64,000 bases of DNA from Devosia sp. LC5. Lineage in GTDB: Bacteria > Pseudomonadota > Alphaproteobacteria > Rhizobiales > Devosiaceae. The notes below the pieces were generated by a model. It was not told the origin of the DNA and did no database searches. It saw only the letters and a program-made list of their open reading frames with translations. Of this stretch, positions 7,637-16,672 are shown piece by piece; the stretch's first letter is position 1, and each line of letters starts with the position of its first letter. A program made the position numbers and the translations under genes. The stretch lies in the NCBI RefSeq assembly GCF_000735585.1, contig NZ_JNNO01000047.1, forward strand, positions 62,001 through 126,000, read 5' to 3'.

Positions 7637-9049
7637 TCAGGAGAGGTCGCCGGGCTCCTCGCCGACGAGGCGCAGCACGCGCACATCCTCGGCGCCGCCG
7701 TCCCAGCCGGAAGGCAACTGCTTGCTGGATTTGGCGCCTAGCTCGCGCAGCATCTCAACCTGGCGGACGACGCTGCCCTTGCCGGACAATTGGCCTTTGG
7801 CGTCGGCGAAGCTCTGCTGGGCGCGATCGATATGGGTGCCCATCTTGTCCATGGTGGCCAGGAACCCCACGACCTTGTCGTAGAGGCTGCCGGCGCGGGA
7901 AGCGATTTCCTCGGCATTCTGGTGGCGCTTTTCGATGTCCCACACATTGCGCACGGTGCGCAGCACGGTCATCAGCGTGGTCGGCGTGGTCAGCATGACG
8001 CCGCGACTCATGCCAAATTCCACCAATTGCGGGTCGGCTTGCATGGCGGTGGCTAAGGCGGACTCGATGGGCACGAACATCATCACGAAATCCATCTTGG
8101 ACTGCGCGTGACGCTGATAGGTCTTTTCGCCCAGGGTGCGGATATGGGTGCGGATCGAGGTGATATGGGCCTGCAAATGCTGCTGGCGGGTATCGTCCTC
8201 GCTTGAGGTATAGGCCTCAAAGGCAGTCAGCGAGACCTTGGAATCGATGACCAGCCGGTCGTTGTTGGGCATCAGCACTTCGACATCGGTGCGAACGCGC
8301 GAACCATCTTCGGCGGTGTGGCTCTGCTGGGTGACAAATTGCTCGCCTTCGCGCAGACCGGAGCGCTCCAGAATGGTAGAGAGGATCATCTCACCCCAGG
8401 CACCCTGGGATTGGGCATTGCCCTTGAGGGCGCGGGTGAGATTGTTGGCTTCGGCAGTGATCTGCAGATTGCTGGCGGCGAGAGCGCGGATCTGCTCGGC
8501 CATGGTAGTGCGGTCGCGCGAGAGATCGCCCTGGAACTCGACGATCTTGTCGTTGAGCGGCTTGAGCAGCACATCGACCTGCTCGCGGTTCTGTTTGGTG
8601 AACGTCTCGCTATGGCTCTTGAGCACGTCGCCGGCGATGGATTTGAATTCGTCGGTCATCTGCTGGCGGGCATCGAGGAAGCGGGCCAGGTTCGCCTCTG
8701 CCTGCTTGGCCTGTTCGGCCATGCGGGCGCGCAGGGCCGAAACTTCGGTCAACAGCTCAGCGGTTTTTTCACGTTCCTTGTCGAGCAGGTCAACACCCCG
8801 CTCGCGCTCGACGCGCACCTGATGGTCCAGCGCTTGGATGCGGGCGTCGCGATCGGCGAGCTGTTCGAGGAAGCTGGTGCGCAATTGCTCGGCCGCAAAT
8901 TGGCCGGCCGCCTCGGCGCGGCGGGCGCTGGCCCGCATGGCGCCCAGCAGCAGACCAACGATGAGCAGCGCGACCAAAGCCGCTGCGCCGATGGCGGCCT
9001 GGGCCGTGGTGACCGGCACATCGCCAATGGTGAAAAGCAGAGTATCCAT
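7637..9049 (-). CDS. rmuC: DNA recombination protein RmuC
   Basis: RmuC is a membrane-anchored protein linked genetically to limiting DNA inversions at short repeats, with a nuclease-like fold. This 470-residue protein has one N-terminal membrane segment (AAIGAAALVALLIVGLLLGA, about 18-37). A long coiled coil of about 150 residues follows (ADRDARIQALDHQVRVERE and onward), then the conserved RmuC domain: KGNAQSQGAWGEMILSTILE, DVEVLMPNNDRLVIDSKVSL and DFVMMFVPIESAL. The length is in the normal range. It is divergent from def, with 124 bases between the two starts, so both promoters must lie in that gap. Confidence 0.93.
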   Translation of the reverse strand: MDTLLFTIGDVPVTTAQAAIGAAALVALLIVGLLLGAMRASARRAEAAGQFAAEQLRTSFLEQLADRDARIQALDHQVRVERERGVDLLDKEREKTAELLTEVSALRARMAEQAKQAEANLARFLDARQQMTDEFKSIAGDVLKSHSETFTKQNREQVDVLLKPLNDKIVEFQGDLSRDRTTMAEQIRALAASNLQITAEANNLTRALKGNAQSQGAWGEMILSTILERSGLREGEQFVTQQSHTAEDGSRVRTDVEVLMPNNDRLVIDSKVSLTAFEAYTSSEDDTRQQHLQAHITSIRTHIRTLGEKTYQRHAQSKMDFVMMFVPIESALATAMQADPQLVEFGMSRGVMLTTPTTLMTVLRTVRNVWDIEKRHQNAEEIASRAGSLYDKVVGFLATMDKMGTHIDRAQQSFADAKGQLSGKGSVVRQVEMLRELGAKSSKQLPSGWDGGAEDVRVLRLVGEEPGDLS

Positions 9050-9173
9050 CCGAATCTTTTAAGCCGATTCGCCTGTTCGCGAAATGTTCTAGACGCGAAG
9101 GTCCCCTGGAGTTGACCCAGAGGCGGAAAATACCATATCGAAAGGCAAATCCTGTTTCGCTGGACATTCACCC

Positions 9174-9689
9174 ATGGCTATCCGCCCCATTCTTGTCATT
9201 CCCGATGCGCGCCTGCGCGCCGTTGCCGACCCCATCATCGAGGTCGATGACGAGATCAAGACGCTGGCCAAGGACATGCTCGACACCATGTATGACGCGC
9301 CAGGCATTGGCCTGGCCGCGCCGCAAATCGGGGTGATGAAGCGCATCGTGGTGATGGATCTAGCGCCCGAAGGGGAAACGCCTGATCCGATGGTGCTGAT
9401 CAATCCCGAAATCACCAAGTTCGGCGAGGAAATGCAGGTGACCGAGGAAGGGTGCCTGTCCATTCCCGAGCTGTTCTACGAGGTGGAGCGGCCCAATGCG
9501 GTAACGGTGAAATATACCGATCTGGATGGCAAGGAAGTCACCCGGGATGCCGAGGGGAAACTGGCCGTGTGCATTCAGCATGAACTCGATCACCTCGATG
9601 GCGTACTCTATATCGATTATCTGAGCCGGCTGAAGCGCGATCGGGTGATCAAGAAATTTGATAAGGCTGCCAAGCGGATGGCTGGGTAG
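9174..9689 (+). CDS. def: Peptide deformylase
   Basis: Peptide deformylase removes the formyl group from the initiator methionine of new proteins. All three motifs are intact: GIGLAAPQ (about 44-51), EGCLSIP with the metal-binding Cys94, and HELDH (136-140) with the two histidines and the catalytic glutamate. At 171 residues it is a type 1 enzyme of standard size. It heads the series def-fmt-truA, which groups the start-codon formylation pair (Fmt adds the formyl group that Def removes). A repeat element separates it from fmt. Confidence 0.97.
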   Translation: MAIRPILVIPDARLRAVADPIIEVDDEIKTLAKDMLDTMYDAPGIGLAAPQIGVMKRIVVMDLAPEGETPDPMVLINPEITKFGEEMQVTEEGCLSIPELFYEVERPNAVTVKYTDLDGKEVTRDAEGKLAVCIQHELDHLDGVLYIDYLSRLKRDRVIKKFDKAAKRMAG

Positions 9690-9794
9690 TGCCACGACCT
9701 CGTGGTTCGACAGGCTCACCATGAGGTCTGCTGAGACAGTGCGGCCTATCCCGTAGACCTCATCCTGAGCTTGTCGAAGGGGAGGTCGTGCCAC
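9690..9794. repeat. Inverted pair of about 37-base repeat units, type A copy 2
   Basis: It fills the gap between def and fmt. The left arm reads CACGACCTCGTGGTTCGACA and the right arm CCTCATCCTGAGCTTGTCGA, and the outermost bases GTGCCAC...GTGCCAC also mirror each other. Its arrangement is the same as the copy at 6141-6237. A transcript through def-fmt would carry a long imperfect hairpin here. Confidence 0.85.
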
Positions 9795-9808
9795 CGGAGT
9801 AGTTGTCT

Positions 9809-10729
9809 ATGCGCGTCGTATTCATGGGTACGCCCGAATTTTCCGTGCCCACGCTGACCGAGATCGTCTCTTCGGGGCACGAAGTGGTGGCGGTCTATAC
9901 GCGGGCGCCCAAGCCGGCAGGGCGCGGGCAGGCCGAGCGCAAATCGCCGGTGCATGAGGCTGCCGAGGGGTTTGGCATTCCGGTGTTTACGCCCCGCTCG
10001 CTCAAGGGGCTGGATGAACAGGGTGTGTTTGCGCTGCATGATGCAGACGTCGCCATTGTCGTGGCCTATGGGCTGCTGCTGCCCAAGGCGATCCTCGAGG
10101 CGCCGCGCATGGGGTGTCTCAACCTGCATGGATCGCTCCTGCCACGCTGGCGGGGCGCTGCGCCGATCCAGCGGGCGGTGATGGCGGGCGATAGCCAGAC
10201 CGGCGTCATGGTAATGCAAATGGATGAGGGGCTCGATACCGGCGCGGTGGCTCTGGGCGAGGTCATTCCCATTGGGCCGGACATGACTTCTGGCGAATTG
10301 CACGACCAGATGATGCGGGTGGGTGCGGACCTGATGGGTCGGGCGCTGGCAGCGCTGGAGCGGGGGAGCCTCGATTTCAAACCGCAGCCCGAAGACGGCG
10401 TGACCTATGCCAAAAAGATCGAAAAGGCCGAAAGCCGGATCGACTGGTCGCGGCCGGCAAGCGAGGTGCATAACCATATTCGCGGGCTGTCGCCCTTTCC
10501 GGGGGCCTGGTTCGAGGTGGAATTGGGCGGCAAGCCGGTGCGGGTCAAGGTGTTGCGGCCGAGCCTGGCCCAGGGATCGGGGGCGCCGGGGAGCGTATTG
10601 GGGGATTTGACCATTGCCTGCGGCAGTGGCGCCGTACGTCTGGTACAGGTGCAGCGCGAGGGCAAGTCGGCCATGGATGCGGCGACGTTCCTGCGCGGCG
10701 TTGGGACCATGCCGGGGATCGTCCAGTAG
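9809..10729 (+). CDS. fmt: Methionyl-tRNA formyltransferase
   Basis: Fmt formylates the methionine on initiator tRNA using 10-formyl-tetrahydrofolate. The N-terminus [16 protein letters not shown] and the catalytic block [20 protein letters not shown] are typical. The C-terminal OB-like domain contains the EKAESRIDW and [11 protein letters not shown] stretches. ATG 9809 was chosen because GGAG (9796-9799) is nine bases upstream; a TTG at 9803 is in frame but has worse spacing. The 306-residue length is standard. truA begins two bases after the stop, so the two are translated from one message. Confidence 0.96.
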   Translation: MRVVFMGTPEFSVPTLTEIVSSGHEVVAVYTRAPKPAGRGQAERKSPVHEAAEGFGIPVFTPRSLKGLDEQGVFALHDADVAIVVAYGLLLPKAILEAPRMGCLNLHGSLLPRWRGAAPIQRAVMAGDSQTGVMVMQMDEGLDTGAVALGEVIPIGPDMTSGELHDQMMRVGADLMGRALAALERGSLDFKPQPEDGVTYAKKIEKAESRIDWSRPASEVHNHIRGLSPFPGAWFEVELGGKPVRVKVLRPSLAQGSGAPGSVLGDLTIACGSGAVRLVQVQREGKSAMDAATFLRGVGTMPGIVQ

Positions 10730-10731
10730 CC

Positions 10732-11469
10732 ATGCCGCGCTACAAGCTTACAGTGGAATATGACGGAACCCCGTTCTCTGGCTGGCAGCGGCAGACGAGC
10801 CGGCCGAGTGTGCAGCAGGCGCTGGAAGAAGCAATCGAACGGTTTTCTGGCGAAGCCGTGACGACGCAAGCGGCGGGGCGGACCGATGCGGGCGTGCATG
10901 GGCTGGGCCAGGTGGTACATTTTGACCTCAGCAAGGGCTGGGACCCGTTCCGCATTCGCGAGGCACTGAATTATCATTTGCGCCCCGACCCGGTGGCGAT
11001 CATCCTCGCCGAGGCGGTGGGGGATGATTTCGAGGCACGGTTTTCGGCCAAAGCGCGGCATTACGAATATCGCATCCTCAACCGGCGGGCGCCGCCGGTG
11101 ATCGAGCGCAATCATGTGTGGCACCTGCCCATGCCGCTCGATGCCGATGCGATGGACCATGCCGCCGGGATGATCCTGGGGACGCACGACTTTACCACGT
11201 TCCGCTCAGCGGAATGCCAGGCCAAGTCACCGCTGCGCACGCTCGACGCTTTTGCGGTACGGCGGGAGACAGAGCATATCGTGATCACGGCCAGTGCACG
11301 GAGCTTTCTGCACCATCAGGTGCGGTCCATGGTGGGCTCGCTCAAGCTGGTGGGCGAAGGCAAGTGGAAGCCGCGGGATCTACGGGCGGCGCTGGATGCC
11401 AGGGATCGCAAGCGGTGTGGCGCCATGGCGCCGTCGGATGGGCTATACCTGACGCGGGTAGACTATTAG
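10732..11469 (+). CDS. truA: tRNA pseudouridine(38-40) synthase TruA
   Basis: TruA converts uridines 38-40 of many tRNA anticodon stems to pseudouridine. The catalytic aspartate is Asp52 in [14 protein letters not shown]. The conserved [18 protein letters not shown] opening and the [10 protein letters not shown] stretch near the C-terminus are present. The length of 245 residues is typical. It starts two bases after fmt. Its last bases overlap the stop of the convergent membrane protein gene, with the sequence CTATTAG serving stop codons on both strands. Confidence 0.96.
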   Translation: MPRYKLTVEYDGTPFSGWQRQTSRPSVQQALEEAIERFSGEAVTTQAAGRTDAGVHGLGQVVHFDLSKGWDPFRIREALNYHLRPDPVAIILAEAVGDDFEARFSAKARHYEYRILNRRAPPVIERNHVWHLPMPLDADAMDHAAGMILGTHDFTTFRSAECQAKSPLRTLDAFAVRRETEHIVITASARSFLHHQVRSMVGSLKLVGEGKWKPRDLRAALDARDRKRCGAMAPSDGLYLTRVDY

Positions 11470-12032
11470 ACCGCTGGGGTTGGCGGGACGAAAAGGATCG
11501 CCACGACGGCCAGCGCCAGGAACACTCCGACGGCTTGCGAGACGAACAGAATACCGATCTGCAACGGCGTCAGGGTGACGATGAAGCGGCCGATATTGAT
11601 GAAGGTCGCCAGCGCCAGGATGACCACGAGGGCGAGTATGACGACGCCCAGCGGCCCCAATAGCGTCGAAAGCAGCAGCAAGACGGCCGAAGCCAGGGTG
11701 ACCCAATTGGACGCAACCAGATAAGGTATGAAGCCATCCTGCCGGCCCATCTGGCGCAGGGCGACAAAGCCGGTGGCCGCTTGCGCAGCGAAGAGCACGG
11801 CATTGACGACGATGGATTGGGTGGCGGCGCCCGCGGGCAGCGGCACACCGATCAGCACCGGGCCGAAGCCGGCCAGGCCAATTGCGATGGTGGTGGCGAT
11901 GAGACTGCCGATAAGGCCGCGCTGACTGAAATCGAACCAGGTGGGCGCCTGCCGATCACCGGTCAGCAGGGCAAAGCAGCCACGTGCCGCGTTCATCAGT
12001 TCTTCGAGAAAGGTCGAGGTCGATTGGGCCAA
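11466..12032 (-). CDS. Hypothetical integral membrane protein (downstream of dapE)
   Basis: I do not recognise the family with confidence. The protein has a soluble N-terminus of about 40 residues (through [10 protein letters not shown]) and then about five hydrophobic helices, for example [18 protein letters not shown] and [20 protein letters not shown]. The opening [16 protein letters not shown] and the helix layout are loosely reminiscent of YIP1-type membrane proteins. I took the TTG at 12032 as start because it lies close behind the upstream gene's stop (12047); an ATG at 11996 is an alternative and would shorten the protein by 12 residues. It appears to be the last gene of dapE-membrane protein-membrane protein. 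Confidence 0.65.
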   Translation of the reverse strand: MAQSTSTFLEELMNAARGCFALLTGDRQAPTWFDFSQRGLIGSLIATTIAIGLAGFGPVLIGVPLPAGAATQSIVVNAVLFAAQAATGFVALRQMGRQDGFIPYLVASNWVTLASAVLLLLSTLLGPLGVVILALVVILALATFINIGRFIVTLTPLQIGILFVSQAVGVFLALAVVAILFVPPTPAV

Positions 12033-12046
12033 AAGCTGTCTCGGGG

Positions 12047-12589
12047 CTAGATGGGAGGAGTGGCAGGGTTGGACAGCATGTAAAGCGTCACCGGCATGCC
12101 GACAAGCAGCAGCACGGTCAAAACTGCAAAGGCGAGGGAAATGCCGAGGCTCCAGGTGGTCGCCACACGGGCCAGACGATAGAGCAGATAGCCCAGCGCG
12201 ATCCAGAGCAGCAGCAGGACCGGGCCGCCGATCAGCGAGAGTATCGCGCCAGCAAGCAGGTAGAAAACCAGCACATAAGTGCCCGGCACCATGAGATCGA
12301 GCATGGGCTGGGCAGACTTGAGAGCCGCCTTGGTACCCTGAATGGCGAGGGCCAACGCGGCCAGCGACAGGCCCTGCACGATGAGTGCACTGGCAATGCC
12401 GGGCAGGCCCGGCATGCCGATATTCATCGAGGCAAAGGCCACCGCGAGGAAGGCGAAGAAGAAGTAGATCAGGATCGCCGTGACCAACCCCGGCGCGGTG
12501 AAAGCGAAATGGGCGCGCCAATCGGCGTCGCCGCGGGCGATTCTGATCCAGCCGGCAAAGGCATTGGCGAGGGCGGCCCAGAGCTTCAT
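12047..12589 (-). CDS. Hypothetical integral membrane protein (overlaps dapE)
   Basis: This 180-residue protein of unknown function has about four to five transmembrane helices, including GLVTAILIYFFFAFLAVAFA, a central YVLVFYLLAGAILSLIGG and the C-terminal SLGISLAFAVLTVLLLVGMP. The N-terminus contains an amphipathic stretch with WIRIARGDADW. Its ATG overlaps the dapE stop by four bases (ATGA), so it is almost certainly translated with dapE. It is similar in size and general layout to the next membrane protein, so the pair may be paralogous or form a heterodimer; that is an inference. Confidence 0.75.
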   Translation of the reverse strand: MKLWAALANAFAGWIRIARGDADWRAHFAFTAPGLVTAILIYFFFAFLAVAFASMNIGMPGLPGIASALIVQGLSLAALALAIQGTKAALKSAQPMLDLMVPGTYVLVFYLLAGAILSLIGGPVLLLLWIALGYLLYRLARVATTWSLGISLAFAVLTVLLLVGMPVTLYMLSNPATPPI

Positions 12590-13752
12590 GCAGCGGGCCC
12601 TGCGAAAAAGCGTGTCATGAAGGCGCGGTAGATTTCAGTGAGACCGGTGAGGTCATCGAGCGCGATGTGTTCGTCGGCCTTGTGCATGGAGGGGCCGACA
12701 AGCCCGCATTCGACCACCGGGCCATGCTGGGCGATGAAACGGGCGTCGGATGTGCCGCCGCCGGTCGAAAGCTCGGGGCGGCGGCCGGTGATCGATTCGA
12801 TGGTGCTGGCGAGAGTTTCCACATCGGCGCTCAGCGGGGAGAGGAAAGAGCGCGAAGGCGTGCCCGCTATCTCGAAGCGCACCTTGCTCTCACCTTTATC
12901 GACGCCGGCGATACGGTCACGCACCCATTCGGCCAGGGTATCGGGCGTCCAAAGATCGTTGTAGCGAATGTTGAAGCGGAGTGTGCCACGCGCCGGAATG
13001 ACGTTGGAAACGGGATTACCGACGTCGATGGTGGTGACTTCGAGATTGCTGGCGGGAAAATGCTCCGTGCCCTGATCGATAGGCGTATCGCTGAGCGCGG
13101 CGACGATGCGGGCCAGCGTGGGCAGGGGATTGTTCGCCTTATGCGGATAGGCGACATGCCCCTGGATGCCCTCGACAGTTATGAGGCCGGAAAAGGAGCC
13201 GCGCCGGCCAATCTTGATGCTGTCGCCAAGCAGGGTGGCCGAGCTGGGTTCCCCCACGATGGCGAAATCGAAGTTGTGCCCCTGCGCTGCAGCCCAGGCC
13301 ATGAGCTTGTCGGTGCCGTTGATGGCGTCGGCTTCTTCATCATTGGTAATGGCGAGCATGATCGTGCCGGCATCGGCGGGGATGGCAGCGACGGCGGCAA
13401 CAAAGGCGGCAATACCCGATTTCATGTCGGCGGCGCCGCGGCCATAGAGCTTGCCGTTGGCCTCGCGTGGCGTGAAGGGGTCGGCTGCCCAATCGGAGAG
13501 ATCGCCGGCAGGCACCACATCGGTATGACCGGCGAACAGTAGACGGCGACCGGCATTGCCGCGGATGGCGAAGATATTGTCGACCGGATAGGAGCCGTCG
13601 CCCTCAAAGCGCAGGCGCGTAGCGGCGAAGCCCAGGCCGGTGAGGGACTTATCAAGCAGGTCAAGCGCGCCGGCGGCTTCGGGGGTGACCGAGGGGCAGG
13701 CGATCAGTGCCTTGAGAAGCTGGACAGGGTCGTCCGCAGCAATGTCAGTCAC
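12586..13752 (-). CDS. dapE: Succinyl-diaminopimelate desuccinylase
   Basis: DapE hydrolyses N-succinyl-LL-diaminopimelate to LL-diaminopimelate and succinate in lysine and peptidoglycan precursor synthesis. It is a di-zinc M20 metallopeptidase. FAGHTDVVPAGD carries the first metal ligand His76 and Asp78, GRGAADMKSG carries the bridging Asp109, and TNDEEADAINGT has the catalytic glutamate pair. I placed the start at GTG 13752 (MTDIAADDPVQLLKAL), which gives 388 residues, near the family norm. The longer frame back to 13845 reads through sequence unlike the family. dapD lies upstream on the same strand, and two membrane proteins follow, the first overlapping. Confidence 0.93.
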   Translation of the reverse strand: MTDIAADDPVQLLKALIACPSVTPEAAGALDLLDKSLTGLGFAATRLRFEGDGSYPVDNIFAIRGNAGRRLLFAGHTDVVPAGDLSDWAADPFTPREANGKLYGRGAADMKSGIAAFVAAVAAIPADAGTIMLAITNDEEADAINGTDKLMAWAAAQGHNFDFAIVGEPSSATLLGDSIKIGRRGSFSGLITVEGIQGHVAYPHKANNPLPTLARIVAALSDTPIDQGTEHFPASNLEVTTIDVGNPVSNVIPARGTLRFNIRYNDLWTPDTLAEWVRDRIAGVDKGESKVRFEIAGTPSRSFLSPLSADVETLASTIESITGRRPELSTGGGTSDARFIAQHGPVVECGLVGPSMHKADEHIALDDLTGLTEIYRAFMTRFFAGPAA

Positions 13753-13944
13753 GAGACAATCCCACCGGTTGATGATCAGACGGGCCGGATTGGCCATCGG
13801 ACTGCTGTCACCCGCGCTATCGCCGCCCAGGGAGCAAGACGACACAGCCGGGCCGGAATGTCCGGCGCGCTAAGTTTAGGTGACTCGCGGAATTCCCGCC
13901 AGCGGATGATTGGCGGTATCCGAGGCCTCCCAAGGCCGGACGTG

Positions 13945-14787
13945 TCAGTCGCGCAGCAATTCGTTGATGCCGGTTTTGCTGCGGGTCTGGGCATCGACGG
14001 TTTTGACGATGACAGCGCAGTAGAGCGAGGGGCCGGGATTGCCGTTGGGGAGAGGTTTGCCAGGCAGGCTTCCCGAGACGACGACCGAATAGGGCGGCAC
14101 TTTGCCGATATGGATTTCGCCTGTGGCGCGGTCGACGATCTTGGTGGAGGCGCCGATGAAGACGCCCATGGAGATCACCGCGCCTTCGCCCACAACGACA
14201 CCTTCGACGACTTCGGAACGCGCGCCGATAAAGCAATTGTCTTCGATGATGACGGGGCCAGCCTGGAGCGGCTCGAGCACGCCGCCAATGCCGACGCCGC
14301 CCGAAATGTGGACATTCTTGCCGATCTGGGCGCAGGAGCCAACGGTGACCCAGGTGTCGACCATGGTGTTTTCATCAACGAAAGCGCCCAGATTGACGAA
14401 GCTGGGCATGAGGATGACGCCCTTGCCGATATGGGCCGAGTGGCGAACCACGGCACCGGGCACGGCGCGGAAACCGGCCTCGCGGAAGCGATTTTCACCC
14501 CAGCCTTCAAACTTGGTGGGCACCTTGTCCCAATAGGAGGAGCCGCCCGGCGCGCCTTCGATGAGCTTGTTGTCATTGAGGCGGAAAGAGAGCAGCACGG
14601 CCTTTTTGAGCCATTGATTGACCTGCCATTTGCCGTCGATCTTTTCGGCGACGCGGGCCTGGCCGCTATCGAGCAGAGCCAAAGCCGTCTCGACGGCCTC
14701 ACGTACCTCGCCTTTGGTCGAGATGTTGATCTCTGCGCGGGCCTCGAAGGCGGCGTCGATTGTGGCGGCGAGATCGGCGTGCGACAT
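13945..14787 (-). CDS. dapD: 2,3,4,5-tetrahydropyridine-2,6-dicarboxylate N-succinyltransferase
   Basis: DapD succinylates tetrahydrodipicolinate, two steps before DapE in the succinylase branch of the lysine/diaminopimelate pathway. The 280-residue protein has the helical N-terminal domain and then a left-handed beta-helix of hexapeptide repeats, from [20 protein letters not shown] to [20 protein letters not shown], ending in a short C-terminal domain. The ATG at 14787 ([15 protein letters not shown]) has AGGA upstream. The upstream in-frame sequence is not family-like. About 190 bases separate it from dapE, so the two genes may have separate promoters as well as read-through. Confidence 0.95.
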   Translation of the reverse strand: MSHADLAATIDAAFEARAEINISTKGEVREAVETALALLDSGQARVAEKIDGKWQVNQWLKKAVLLSFRLNDNKLIEGAPGGSSYWDKVPTKFEGWGENRFREAGFRAVPGAVVRHSAHIGKGVILMPSFVNLGAFVDENTMVDTWVTVGSCAQIGKNVHISGGVGIGGVLEPLQAGPVIIEDNCFIGARSEVVEGVVVGEGAVISMGVFIGASTKIVDRATGEIHIGKVPPYSVVVSGSLPGKPLPNGNPGPSLYCAVIVKTVDAQTRSKTGINELLRD

Positions 14788-14932
14788 CAGTTCATCATCC
14801 TCTTGGGCGTTTGGGCGGACCATAGCGGGGAGCGGGATAGTGTCAATCTCGGAGCGGTGGTTAGGCCCTTTTCCCGCCGCAAAGGCGCGGCTAAACAATT
14901 GCGGCAGAACCACTTGCCCGAGGGAGCATGGC

Positions 14933-15496
14933 GTGAACAAACAAGCAGTGACTATTGGCGTGGCGATGGCTTTTGGACTGCTTGGGGGCCAGGCACAGGC
15001 GGCCCGCATCCATGGAGAAGCAGCGGCAGCGCTGAGCGAGACCGACACTTATGCGCTCGAAACGGCGGCGGCGGCCTGCAAGGAAGAGGATTTTAGCGCG
15101 CTGATGGGCGCCATGGCGATTTCCGATGCGGTGCGCCTCAAATACAGCGCGCCCGAAATCACCGTCGTGAAAGACGGGGCAACGAGCACGGTGGCGAGCG
15201 AGGATTATGCCGATTTTCCGATCGGCATGATGGATTATTATTGGGTCAGCCGCGCCTCGATGCAGGCCTGGGACAGTAACCCGGATGTCGAACTGGAATA
15301 TCTGGATATGGAATTCAACCAGAGCCAGGCCAATCAATGGGCGGTGGATTGGCAGCATGTGCGCTTTGACGGCAATTCGTCGGGCGGAGACGATCAGGGC
15401 GAGATCGTGGAACGGATCGGCGAGCCGGGAGTGCTCAGCTTTGAGCCGTTTGATGGGTGCTGGCGGCTGATCGAGGATTATCGTGGGCAGGGCTGA
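14933..15496 (+). CDS. Hypothetical secreted protein
   Basis: I do not recognise this 187-residue protein. The GTG start at 14933 has GGGAG seven bases upstream. A clear signal peptide follows ([18 protein letters not shown], cleavage likely before ARIHG), so the mature protein should be periplasmic. The mature part is acidic with many aromatic residues ([16 protein letters not shown], and [10 protein letters not shown]). It contains two cysteines, one early (AAACKEEDF) and one late ([11 protein letters not shown]), which could form a disulfide. It is divergent from dapD and convergent with pheA, so it is probably monocistronic. Confidence 0.72.
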   Translation: MNKQAVTIGVAMAFGLLGGQAQAARIHGEAAAALSETDTYALETAAAACKEEDFSALMGAMAISDAVRLKYSAPEITVVKDGATSTVASEDYADFPIGMMDYYWVSRASMQAWDSNPDVELEYLDMEFNQSQANQWAVDWQHVRFDGNSSGGDDQGEIVERIGEPGVLSFEPFDGCWRLIEDYRGQG

Positions 15497-15520
15497 GGCC
15501 GGCGGGTCCACTGCGGGATC

Positions 15521-15575
15521 GGAGTACCCCCTCCTTGCCTCCCCCTATCAGGGGGGCGTTAGGAGGGGGTATCCC
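15521..15575. repeat. C/G-rich palindromic repeat, type B copy 1
   Basis: The arms CCCCCTCCTTGCCTCCCCCT and CAGGGGGGCGTTAGGAGGGG can pair around a short loop (AT). Related elements lie at 37386-37424 and 37470-37516. It is placed between the 3' ends of two convergent genes (the secreted protein gene and pheA), where it could also stop transcription. Confidence 0.75.
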
Positions 15576-15587
15576 TCTAAAGACGTG

Positions 15588-16412
15588 CTACTTCAGCTCG
15601 TTCTTGGGATACACACCAAGCACGCGGAAATAGTCGGTGAAGAAACCCAGTTCCTCGAAAGCATGTTGCACGCCGATGTCGGAGGGGTGACCCTCGATAT
15701 CAGCGTAGAATTGGGTGGCGGTGAAGGCGCCGCCGACCATGTAGCTTTCGAGCTTGGTCATATTGATGGAATTGGTAGCAAAGCCGCCCATGGCCTTGTA
15801 GAGCGCGGCGGGCACGTTGCGGACGCGGAAGACGAAAGTGGTCTTGACGTCGCCGGGGGCGGCGTCCTGCTGTTCGCGCGAGAGCACGAGGAAGCGGGTG
15901 GTATTGTGCTCGGCATCTTCGATATTGGAGGCCAGCACGTTGAGGCCGTAAATCTCGCCTGCAAAACGGGAGGCGATGGCCGCGACGGATTTATCGGCCT
16001 TCTCGGCGACTTCGCGGGCCGAGCCGGCTGTATCTACTGCATTGATGGTGCGGAAACCGTGATCGGAGATGAATTTGCGGCACTGACCCAAAGCCACAGA
16101 AAGCGACTGCACAGATTTGATATCGTCCAGCGTGGCGCCAGGCACAGCGAGCAGGTTCATCTCGACGCGCAGATAGGTCTCCCCAATGATGAAAAGACCG
16201 CTTTCGGGCAGCAGATGGTGGATATCGGTGATGCGGCCATAGAGCGAGTTTTCCACGGGCACAACGGCGAAATCGGCCTTGCCGTTTTGCACGGCGGCAA
16301 TGGTTTCCTCGAACGTGACGCAGCCGATCACCTCGTCATGGGGGAACACATTGGCGGCGGCGGCGTGGCTGAAGGCGCCTGGCTCACCCTGGAAGGCGAT
16401 CTTTTTCGTCAT
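15588..16412 (-). CDS. pheA: Prephenate dehydratase
   Basis: The enzyme converts prephenate to phenylpyruvate in phenylalanine synthesis. It is a stand-alone dehydratase of 274 residues without a chorismate mutase domain. It opens with KKIAFQGEPGAFSHAAA, has the conserved VVPVENSLYGRITDIHHLL and ends in a regulatory ACT domain. The ACT stretch SINMTKLESYMVGGAFTATQ corresponds to the ESRP-type phenylalanine-binding segment. I used ATG 16412 (MTKKIAFQG); ATG 16424 (MDSVMTKK) is nearly as good. It is divergent from the cytochrome c gene, in a neighbourhood where other Hyphomicrobiales often carry kdsB between the two; kdsB is not present here. Confidence 0.95.
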   Translation of the reverse strand: MTKKIAFQGEPGAFSHAAAANVFPHDEVIGCVTFEETIAAVQNGKADFAVVPVENSLYGRITDIHHLLPESGLFIIGETYLRVEMNLLAVPGATLDDIKSVQSLSVALGQCRKFISDHGFRTINAVDTAGSAREVAEKADKSVAAIASRFAGEIYGLNVLASNIEDAEHNTTRFLVLSREQQDAAPGDVKTTFVFRVRNVPAALYKAMGGFATNSINMTKLESYMVGGAFTATQFYADIEGHPSDIGVQHAFEELGFFTDYFRVLGVYPKNELK

Positions 16413-16672
16413 GACACTGTCCATCGGTCTATCGGCGTCAGGCTTTTGAACCCCGGCGGATCGGGTGTCAATTCGGCCATAGCCGGCACGGTGCATCCGA
16501 AGAGGATGGAGGAATTGTCGCAACCGGGCTTTGCCCTGTTGCACCTCACGCCTTTTTGCGACTATCTTCCGCGCGCGTCGGGCCCCTCCGTTGAGGCGAT
16601 TTCCTTGTGGGATAATCGAAAGTTGGGTGGCACGGCTGACGTCCGCAGGGGATGGACCGGCAGGAAGACCAA

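Noticed and set aside
12047-12521. Upstream part of a 351-residue frame ending at 11466
   Set aside because: This stretch overlaps the 180-residue membrane protein in another frame and reads as Cys/Arg/Ser-rich noise. Only the part after about 12032 looks like a real membrane protein.
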